DNA from: Methanosarcinales archaeon
GTDB taxonomy: Archaea > Halobacteriota > Methanosarcinia > Methanosarcinales > Methanogasteraceae
Assembly: GCA_030666765.1 (NCBI GenBank)
Contig: DAOUXE010000071.1
Span: 1 to 6,373 of the forward strand
Reading direction: 5' to 3'
Length of the DNA: 6,373 bases
How positions within the stretch are numbered: the stretch's first letter is position 1; the number at the start of each line of letters is the position of its first letter. The notes beneath the pieces were generated by a model. The model worked only from the letters and a program-made list of their open reading frames with translations, was not told the DNA's origin and made no database searches. Position numbers and translations under genes: made by a program. Positions 1-5,040 of this stretch are shown here, piece after piece.

Positions 1-118
1 GTTCAGAGTGAACCACCATAAAGTAATCGACTCGTGTTACCCGTCTCGTGCATATATGGGGGTGGCGGGGCTTAAGGCATCCGAGCCGCATTTTCATGCC
101 CATGGGTGTCCCGAAGGG

Positions 119-271
119 TCATGAGAGTTTCTTCTTCCAATCGTTGATCCTACAAGTCGCAACGCTCTTGGAAATATCGTCTTCAAAGATATCAGTCAAA
201 TCATTGCAAAGTGTATATGCTAATTCTAATATTGGAGAATATCGAAACAAACACTTCAAATCTGATTCAGA
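119..271 (-). pseudogene. Remnant of an ISL3-family transposase (internal fragment)
   Basis: Reading the minus strand from just inside the radical SAM stop codon, in the +1 frame relative to that gene, gives about 50 codons ending at a TGA at 121-119. The translation includes SPILELAYTLCNDLTDIF followed by EDDISKSV and RINDWKKKLS. This matches my memory of the helical segment of ISL3-family (IS204/IS1001/IS1096/IS1165) transposases, which typically reads like 'SPxLKxAYxLREELTxIFExxISKEEAxxxIxxWIKKVK' before the final DDE-domain acidic residue. The fragment has no start codon, no catalytic residues and no flanking continuation. It is therefore a relic rather than a gene. It begins almost exactly at the end of the radical SAM gene and runs the same way. 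I see no terminal inverted repeats or target duplication in 1-118. Family assignment is from recall of the pattern, not a search. Confidence 0.5.
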
Positions 272-1442
272 CCCTGTGTGGCATCTCCGCACCATCCGGT
301 ATCGAGTGGATATATCGCTTCCTAAATTCAGGGTTTCGCATCATGCAGTAGTCGGCAGATCCTTTGTATGCAGGGTGCTTCCCGATCCGCTTCCATATAT
401 CTCCAAGCGGATCCTCCCGCACGTTTCCGAACGATAGTGGCGTGTACGCACACGGCAGAACGTCGCCTACCGCAGTCACATGCATCCACCGCCTGCCAGC
501 AAAGCAGCCGAAGAGATCCGGCCCCATGAAGTACGGAAACGCAGTGACTCTTGGACCATCCGGCTGCCTATTAATCCGTTTCTGGAAATTCATGAGTCTG
601 ACAACATCGTTTTTAGTGATTACCTCGTCCTCGTGATCCATCCACCTGCCAACAGCAATGATCTCGTATATTGAGAGCTCATGCACCCCGAGATCACAGG
701 CAAGCGAATAGAATTCATCCAAGCTGTCAATGTTTGCAGGTGACACTACCACGAACATATCGACAAGCATTTCCGCAAAAAGCGCGTTTTTAATGCCAGT
801 TATGGCATCGTCGAATGCGCCGGCACGCCCCCGCATCCGGTCGTGTTCCGCAGCGTCCGCACCATCGATACTGACTCTGACCGCATACATGCCAGCGCTC
901 TTCAGTGCGTGCGCCATCTCTTCTGAAAGCCCGTATCCAGACGTAAACGATGTCGCAATCGCCCGCTCCTTGTCGACATACGCAACCATCTGTGGGAGGT
1001 CTTTTCTCATCATCGGCTCGCCGCCGTCAAATGAGATTAAGTATGTGCCAAGATCAAGCGCCTGATCGATCACACTTTCGATCTCGTCGCGCTCCAGTTC
1101 CCTGCCCCCAGATATATCGGATGCGCCGCAGTGGATGCAGTTGTTCGGGCATCGCATCGTGATCCCGATGGAGGCCTGGTCCGGCACCCGCTTCGTAAGC
1201 AGTGCACCGACCTCTGCTGATATCATCCGGTCAAACGGGATGCTCGGTACCGGGGGAACCCATGTCGAGAAGACGATTTTCTCTTCATCGCTCCGTATCG
1301 GTTTTTCGTCTGCAAAGACCCGGTTTATCTTCTTTAGAATCGGTTTTGCGGGCAGGGATAGCGCACCCTCCGTATCGAGTCGTACTTTGTTGTCATGAAC
1401 AGAGACGTTCAGTTTCAGGAGGGGGTTTTCGTAAACACGCAT
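267..1442 (-). CDS. Radical SAM protein with C-terminal Twitch/SPASM-like auxiliary cluster motif
   Basis: This 391-residue protein binds a [4Fe-4S] cluster and S-adenosylmethionine through the canonical CxxxCxxC motif (C98, C102, C105, read as CPNNCIHC). A GGEP motif follows at 140-143 (SAM binding) and SIDG at 191-194, both normal for the radical SAM TIM-barrel. The C-terminal part has C313-x12-G-x4-C331 (ending VLPC) and another cysteine at C366. This fits the CX9-15GX4C pattern of Twitch/SPASM domains that hold an auxiliary Fe-S cluster. Such enzymes modify peptides, proteins or cofactors. The first ~90 residues are a non-cysteine N-terminal extension of unknown role. The first ATG is used as the start; no Shine-Dalgarno is visible before it. 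No small precursor-peptide gene or maturase partner lies nearby, so the substrate is unknown. The cytoplasmic location is inferred from the lack of a signal or membrane segment. The family is very likely; the specific reaction is unassigned. Confidence 0.93.
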   Translation of the reverse strand: MRVYENPLLKLNVSVHDNKVRLDTEGALSLPAKPILKKINRVFADEKPIRSDEEKIVFSTWVPPVPSIPFDRMISAEVGALLTKRVPDQASIGITMRCPNNCIHCGASDISGGRELERDEIESVIDQALDLGTYLISFDGGEPMMRKDLPQMVAYVDKERAIATSFTSGYGLSEEMAHALKSAGMYAVRVSIDGADAAEHDRMRGRAGAFDDAITGIKNALFAEMLVDMFVVVSPANIDSLDEFYSLACDLGVHELSIYEIIAVGRWMDHEDEVITKNDVVRLMNFQKRINRQPDGPRVTAFPYFMGPDLFGCFAGRRWMHVTAVGDVLPCAYTPLSFGNVREDPLGDIWKRIGKHPAYKGSADYCMMRNPEFRKRYIHSIPDGAEMPHRV

Positions 1443-1464
1443 TGTGGTTATTGCACACGCTATT

Positions 1465-1670
1465 ACAGGTTAAGTCTTTTCGTGGGGCGCGGGTGGACCT
1501 TCTAACATCTACCGTCGAAGTGGATCACTACCGAAAAGATGCTGAGTAACCGTGCACGAATAACCTGTACACTTAAGGCAATACATCTCGAAATTATCTC
1601 CTACCAACCCGTTTCACCATAAAATTCGCAATCTCTGTGTACTTTGGGCTTGCCAGAAACTAACCTGTTA
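1465..1670. repeat. Three scattered copies of TAACCTGT (one inverted)
   Basis: The octamer ACAGGTTA occurs at 1465-1472, and its reverse complement TAACCTGT at 1561-1568 and 1661-1668. The last two are exactly 100 bp apart. A shorter version, CAGGTTAA, recurs at 2068-2075, matching 1466-1473. Flanking bases are only partly alike. They could be binding sites for a regulator of the radical SAM gene, whose start lies 23 bp from the first copy, or decayed repeat debris. Function is not shown by the sequence. Confidence 0.35.
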
Positions 1671-1825
1671 AAATTTGTATCGTCAGTCCCTCTGTCCACC
1701 CAGGATAAAATCGTCAAAAGGGATCATGAATGGCGCGAATAAGCGAATTGTACGAGTGTCATAGATGTCGAGCGTCATCAGATAACTTTACCAGTACTTA
1801 CCCAAAATTGTGGAGCTATTAGCAT

Positions 1826-1957
1826 GTAAAACCACGAGATTACACAAGATTACACAAGATTACACAAGATTAACACAGAATTATTGTGGTTCATACCACG
1901 AGTTATTCGAGTATATACTTTTGCTACTTTATTGTTCGGTGAGCACTTTGTGGTTTA
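1826..1957. repeat. Intergenic element with 10-bp tandem core and inverted arms
   Basis: The left arm at 1826-1835 (gtaaaaccac) is an imperfect inverted match of the right arm at 1950-1957 (gtggttta). Between them are the 10-bp tandem array, a second ACCACGAG at 1895-1902 repeating that at 1831-1838, and a small GTGGT-tcat-ACCAC hairpin at 1886-1899. The arrangement resembles the element at 4951-5020 in design but not in repeat unit. It codes for nothing recognisable. The boundaries are my estimate from the arms. Confidence 0.4.
1837..1872 (+). repeat. Perfect 10-bp tandem repeat (agattacaca, 3.6 copies)
   Basis: The unit agattacaca repeats with an exact period of 10 bp over 36 bases; the first mismatches are at 1836 and 1873. 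Degenerate copies flank it on both sides (accacgag before, aacacagaatt after). A 10-bp period is close to one DNA helical turn. It is too short in unit and lacks spacers, so it is not a CRISPR array. Confidence 0.85.
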
Positions 1958-2082
1958 AACTATGAGATAATTTAAAGAGTGTATCATAAGAAATAAGACT
2001 ACAGGGGTCCCAGAGAAGAGGTTTTTTTGGAGTCGCAGAATCTGTCCATAAAGAAGTTGATTTTGTTCAGGTTAATTATGCG

Positions 2083-2095
2083 CGCTTACTAAGCG
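2083..2095 (-). terminator. Possible weak stem-loop after the TPR gene
   Basis: CGCTT and AAGCG pair around a 3-base loop, starting two bases beyond the TPR stop codon. The stem is only 5 bp and is not followed by a T-tract on the minus strand, so it may be a 3'-end structure or chance. Confidence is low. Confidence 0.15.
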
Positions 2096-2096
2096 T

Positions 2097-3122
2097 TCAA
2101 TCGTCCGAATCTTCCTGACTTTCCTGATCAGCAAGTTTCTTTAATTTTTCAGCCATCTCAAGCAGCTCATCGTCCTGGATACTCTGCTCTATGGATTTAT
2201 CAACGATTTCCCGGGCTTCTGTGAATCTCTCCTCATTAAACAGAATTTTTCCGAGATACCTGTGTGCTTTCACGTTATCTGGCTGGATCTGAAGAAGCTG
2301 TTTCCATTCGAGTTCGGACCGCTCAGGATCCCCCATCTCGAAGAACAGTCGTGCAAGGTTCTCTCTCCCAAGTACGTATCCCGGATCGAGGCTGAGCGCA
2401 GTCCTGTATTCGTGTTCCGCCCTCTGTTTCTCGTCGAGATCTTCCAGCAGGCTTCCGAGGTTATTGTGTGCTGCCGGATTGTTCGGATCGAGGCGGATGC
2501 TTGCCTGGTATTCGTCCATTGCAATGTCGAGTTTTCCCTGAAGCTGATACACCATACCAAGAAGCATACACAAGTAGGGATCACCGGGCAACTGCTGTAT
2601 CAGTGCCGTAAGTTCGATAACCGCTTCGTCGTACCTGCCCAGGTTCTTAAGCGTTACCGCAAGGTTCTGCCGCGTATGTGTGTGTTCGGGATGCTCCGCG
2701 AGAATGTAGCGATACTCGGATTCTGCTTTTACATACTCCCCGCGCCTACTGAGAACGTCTGCAAGATTAACTCTGGCGTGGGTGTATTTGGGATCGAGGA
2801 AGATTGCGCGTTTGTAATATTTCTCTGCCGTATTCAGATCCCCGAGTTCCTCCATGATCACTGCATAGTTGTTGTTGATAGCAGCATTCTTCGGCTCGAT
2901 CCGAAGTGCCTCCTCCAGAGAGTCCTTTGCCTCATCCATTCTGCCTAATTGGTGCAACAAGTCTCCGAGGTTCGAATGGAACTGTGCGACGAACGGGTTT
3001 AAAAAGATGGCGCGGTTGTATTCCTGCTCTGCCACATCGAGTTTTCCTCGTTCGTGCGCAGCAATCCCGCGCCTGAAACGGTCACCCGGATCGTCTCCGA
3101 ACAGGTTTAGGAATCCCACCAT
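2097..3122 (-). CDS. Tetratricopeptide repeat (TPR) protein, nine tandem repeats
   Basis: This 341-residue protein is almost entirely TPR. Nine units run back to back with a strict 34-residue period from about residue 12 to 317. The breaks fall near 46, 80, 114, 148, 182, 216, 250 and 284, and each unit shows the helix A/helix B pattern (for example NNLGSLLEDL or NLADVLSRRGEY) and usually a proline near its end (LNP, LDP, IQP). TPR arrays form a superhelical scaffold for protein binding and have no catalysis of their own. A short N-terminal stretch (MVGFLNLFGDD) precedes the array, and an acidic tail (QEDSDD) ends it. There is no signal peptide or membrane segment, so it is probably cytosolic. 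The ATG lies 17 bp after the stop codon of S6e on the same strand, so the two are probably cotranscribed. No clear Shine-Dalgarno is visible in that gap. The binding partner is unknown. Confidence 0.93.
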   Translation of the reverse strand: MVGFLNLFGDDPGDRFRRGIAAHERGKLDVAEQEYNRAIFLNPFVAQFHSNLGDLLHQLGRMDEAKDSLEEALRIEPKNAAINNNYAVIMEELGDLNTAEKYYKRAIFLDPKYTHARVNLADVLSRRGEYVKAESEYRYILAEHPEHTHTRQNLAVTLKNLGRYDEAVIELTALIQQLPGDPYLCMLLGMVYQLQGKLDIAMDEYQASIRLDPNNPAAHNNLGSLLEDLDEKQRAEHEYRTALSLDPGYVLGRENLARLFFEMGDPERSELEWKQLLQIQPDNVKAHRYLGKILFNEERFTEAREIVDKSIEQSIQDDELLEMAEKLKKLADQESQEDSDD

Positions 3123-3140
3123 AACTACAGAACTATATAA

Positions 3141-3545
3141 CTATGATTCCACTTCTTCTTCCGGGTCTCCACCAAGCAGCGAGTCTATCGGGGTGGAACC
3201 ATAGTTTGCAACCGTTGTGTTGATCTGGGCGACGTCTCCTGCTATCTCACTCCCTCGAATCGACCGCCTCTTTCTAAGACCATCTTCTCCCGGATGAAAT
3301 CCGCTACCTCCGGTTACGAGGAGTTTTCTCCGTTTAGGTCCTGGAAGAGTGCCTCGCATCGGAAATCCGCCTTTATCCGATCCGCCTGTAATCTTTAGTG
3401 TGTATCCGGAAAGTCCAACCGCGCTTCCATCAATCTCGCTGCCGATAGTTTTTCCCATAAACGTATTCGCTGACGCGCCTGATACCTCTATCTGGTATGC
3501 TTTTCCTGCATTCGCATCTGAAACAACAACTCTGAAATCTGCCAT
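3141..3545 (-). CDS. rps6e: 30S ribosomal protein S6e
   Basis: This 134-residue protein is a component of the small ribosomal subunit, shared by archaea and eukaryotes and absent from bacteria. The S6e signature is clear at residues 52-63 (ITGGSDKGGFPM), followed by the basic RNA-contact region RGTLPGPKRRKLL at 64-76, then SGFHPGEDGLRKRRSIRG at 81-98. The length matches archaeal S6e proteins, which lack the long phosphorylated C-terminal tail of the eukaryotic form. Here the C-terminus is short and acidic (DPEEEVES). The start is supported by a Shine-Dalgarno sequence 9 bases upstream and a TATA box about 40 bases upstream. It is the first gene of a probable S6e-TPR transcription unit and diverges from the EndoQ-like gene. 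In many archaea S6e sits near translation factor genes; none is present here. Confidence 0.98.
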   Translation of the reverse strand: MADFRVVVSDANAGKAYQIEVSGASANTFMGKTIGSEIDGSAVGLSGYTLKITGGSDKGGFPMRGTLPGPKRRKLLVTGGSGFHPGEDGLRKRRSIRGSEIAGDVAQINTTVANYGSTPIDSLLGGDPEEEVES

Positions 3546-3554
3546 ATTTTGTTA

Positions 3555-3560
3555 CACCTT
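3555..3560 (-). promoter_or_regulatory. Shine-Dalgarno site of S6e
   Basis: On the minus strand the sequence reads AAGGTG, then nine bases, then ATG. AGGTG is complementary to the archaeal 16S rRNA 3' tail (CACCT core), and the spacing is normal. It supports the ATG at 3545 as the S6e start. Confidence 0.75.
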
Positions 3561-3583
3561 TAGTCTCACTTCGTCCAAGAGGG

Positions 3584-3590
3584 TTATATA
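3584..3590. promoter_or_regulatory. TATA box in the divergent S6e / EndoQ intergenic region
   Basis: The plus strand reads GGGTTATATAGG and the minus strand reads CCTATATAACCC. Both contain an archaeal box A-like TATATA core. Toward S6e, a start site about 25 bases away would fall near 3562, just ahead of its Shine-Dalgarno. Toward the EndoQ-like gene, a start site would fall near 3612, on or next to its start codon. Purines (AGAGGG) precede the plus-strand box, as in a BRE. No other TATA-like sequence is seen in this 60-bp gap. Confidence 0.6.
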
Positions 3591-3605
3591 GGTTGCTGCC
3601 TTGAT

Positions 3606-4865
3606 ATGATCATGGACGTCAACGCAGACCTGCACATCCATTCAAAATACTCGATGGCGACGTCTAACAAGATGGACATGCCAACGATTGCACGAGAAGC
3701 GGCAAAAAAAGGTGTTCACCTCGTAGGAACCGGGGATTGCCTTCATGCAGGATGGATGGAATCGATCAAGAAATTGCCTGAATCTGACGGAATATTTTCG
3801 CTCGACAACACCTCTTTTGTGCTCACGGTGGAGGTGGAGGACTTCAGAAGGGTTCACCATCTGCTTATCATCCCGTCCATATCGAAGGCAGAGGAGTTGC
3901 GTGAGCGATTCGCGGAGCATTCCCGCGATATCGACACAAACGGGCGTCCTGCGGTTCGGTTGAGCGGCACAGAGATCGCCGAATATGCACGGGACGCTGG
4001 CGCACTGATAGGGCCGTGTCACGCGTTCACACCGTGGACTGCGATGTATGCATACCATAATTCGCTTTCCGACTGCTATTCCGATCTTTCGGATTATATA
4101 TCATTCGTTGAACTGGGATTGAGTGCGGACACCTCTTATGCTGACCGGATATCAGAGTTGCACCGGCTGACATTCCTCACAAACTCGGATGCGCACTCGC
4201 CATGGCCCAATAAACTTGCCAGGGAGTTTAACCGGTTTGCGATGCCGGATATCACGTTTGATAATTTAAAAAGTGCGATTCTCAGAAAGAATGTGTGCAA
4301 ACCGGTATTAAACGTCGGAATGTTTCCGGGGGAGGGAAAATATAATGAATCTGCATGTATACGGTGTTTCAAGCATTACGCTCTTCCTGACTGTCTGGCA
4401 AAAAAGTGGCGGTGCGGATGCGGTGGAAGGATCAAGAAAGGCGTACATGACCGGGTAAACGAACTTGCCGATCTCCCTGCACCCAATCATCCGGACCACC
4501 GGCCGCGATACCTCCATCTGATACCGCTTGCCGAGATCATCGCGATGGCGATCGGGCATTCGAGCCCGCAGACCAAAGCGGTGCAGGCATCATGGAACAC
4601 GCTTGTTGAAGGGCCGGGGAGTGAGATTGCGGTGCTGGTGGACGACGACCTCTCCGGCATGGGCGGCGTGGACACAAGGATTGTGAACGCTATCCGCGCG
4701 TTTCGGCGCGGGGAGGTGATCATCCATCCGGGTGGTGGTGGAAGATACGGAACCATCGAACTGCCTGCTGGTGCTGGCGGTGATGGCATCGGTGCCGCGG
4801 GTGTCACAGTCACGGGACCAATCGGGACAGTATCTGACCAGCGAACGCTGTTTGATTTTAAGTAA
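3606..4865 (+). CDS. endoQ: Endonuclease Q-like PHP-domain DNA repair nuclease with C-terminal PIP box
   Basis: This 419-residue protein fits the TIGR00375/endonuclease Q family, known from Thermococcales (about 420 residues) to nick DNA 5' of deaminated bases (uracil, hypoxanthine, xanthine) and abasic sites. The N-terminal PHP metal-dependent domain shows DLHIHS (8-13), GTGD (41-44), TVEVE (74-78), HH (84-85), GPCH (136-139) and NSDAHS (193-198), which supply the expected His/Asp/Glu metal ligands. A cysteine-rich zinc-binding segment follows (C251-x2-C254, C263, C270-x-C272). The C-terminal domain contains VIIHPGGGGRYG (371-382). The last eight residues, QRTLFDFK, match the PCNA-interacting (PIP) consensus QxxLxxF. 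It probably acts on chromosomal DNA together with PCNA. An alternative start is the ATG at 3612 (M3), which fits a leaderless transcript from the TATA box at 3584-3590; both starts keep the DLHIH motif. The PHP family is certain; the EndoQ function is inferred from architecture. Confidence 0.9.
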   Translation: MIMDVNADLHIHSKYSMATSNKMDMPTIAREAAKKGVHLVGTGDCLHAGWMESIKKLPESDGIFSLDNTSFVLTVEVEDFRRVHHLLIIPSISKAEELRERFAEHSRDIDTNGRPAVRLSGTEIAEYARDAGALIGPCHAFTPWTAMYAYHNSLSDCYSDLSDYISFVELGLSADTSYADRISELHRLTFLTNSDAHSPWPNKLAREFNRFAMPDITFDNLKSAILRKNVCKPVLNVGMFPGEGKYNESACIRCFKHYALPDCLAKKWRCGCGGRIKKGVHDRVNELADLPAPNHPDHRPRYLHLIPLAEIIAMAIGHSSPQTKAVQASWNTLVEGPGSEIAVLVDDDLSGMGGVDTRIVNAIRAFRRGEVIIHPGGGGRYGTIELPAGAGGDGIGAAGVTVTGPIGTVSDQRTLFDFK

Positions 4866-4875
4866 CTACTCATGC

Positions 4876-4883
4876 ATATAAAA
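4876..4883 (+). promoter_or_regulatory. Candidate TATA box for the ATP-grasp gene
   Basis: ATATAAAA lies 11 bases beyond the EndoQ-like stop codon and resembles archaeal box A. Transcription would start near 4905, giving a leader of about 135 nt that contains the repeat element at 4951-5020. The element is far from the start codon, so the assignment is tentative. Confidence 0.35.
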
Positions 4884-4950
4884 CGCTATCATAAGACTTC
4901 ACTGCACGAGCACTACCTGACACGGGACCTACCGGAACCAATAGAGAATC

Positions 4951-5020
4951 TAACCGCGGAGGACGCGGAGGAACGCGGAGAATGATGCAACTCTTATGTT
5001 CCTCGTGCACTCTGCGGTTA
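4951..5020. repeat. GC-rich intergenic element: cgcggagga tandem repeats with inverted arms
   Basis: The left end taaccgcgga (4951-4960) is an inverted match (9 of 10) of the right end tctgcggtta (5011-5020). After the left arm, the unit cgcggagga(a) recurs three times with a 9-10 bp period (4955-4963, 4964-4973, 4974-4982). The reverse complement of 5001-5020 aligns with 4951-4970 at 14 of 20 positions. Comparable '(cgcggagga)n ... tgcggtt' strings are, to my recollection, dispersed in many archaeal and bacterial genomes without assigned function. It lies immediately before the ATP-grasp start and shows that the upstream ATG at 4996 is inside repeat sequence. Confidence 0.6.
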
Positions 5021-5040
5021 TTTTTCTTGCCAGAAAGAAT

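Larger units (their letters stand above)
1443..2096. other. 654-bp gene-free region between radical SAM start and TPR stop
   Basis: No convincing protein gene is present on either strand; the longest readings are about 25-35 codons and look random. The stretch is visibly more A+T-rich than its flanking genes. It contains the upstream region of the radical SAM gene (no clear TATA box seen), three copies of TAACCTGT on both strands at 1465-1670, a 10-bp tandem repeat at 1837-1872 inside a loose inverted repeat, an isolated palindromic GTATATAC at 1911-1918 and a T7 run at 2022-2028. The right end is the 3' flank of the TPR gene. Confidence 0.7.

Noticed and set aside
48..437. 129-codon plus-strand open frame at the left end
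   Set aside because: It overlaps the 3' end of the radical SAM gene antisense and crosses the transposase relic; its translation has no recognisable motif and an unlikely composition.
1509..1586. 25-codon minus-strand frame starting MYCLKC
   Set aside because: It resembles the start of a zinc-ribbon protein but stops at once, has no second cysteine pair and no clear ribosome site.
1730..1822. 30-codon plus-strand frame with a CHRC pair
   Set aside because: A single CxxC in so short a frame is not enough; only a weak ribosome site and no neighbour support it.
1837..1872. CRISPR array
   Set aside because: The repeats are contiguous 10-bp units without spacers, and no cas gene is nearby.
2262..2948. 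228-codon plus-strand open frame opposite the TPR gene
   Set aside because: It is antisense to a strongly periodic TPR coding sequence. Its cysteine- and valine-rich translation is the complement of repeated TPR codons.
4487..4873. 128-codon minus-strand open frame opposite the EndoQ-like gene
   Set aside because: It mirrors the conserved C-terminal domain and has a low-complexity Pro/Ser/Thr composition typical of an antisense shadow.
4872..4985. 37-codon open frame after the EndoQ-like gene
   Set aside because: Its second half is just a translation of the cgcggagga repeats (LTAEDAEERGE), it overlaps the candidate TATA box and it has no Shine-Dalgarno.
4996..5040. Upstream ATG extending the ATP-grasp protein by 15 residues
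   Set aside because: The extension lies in the repeat element's right arm, and the Rossmann-fold strand begins right at the ATG at 5041.
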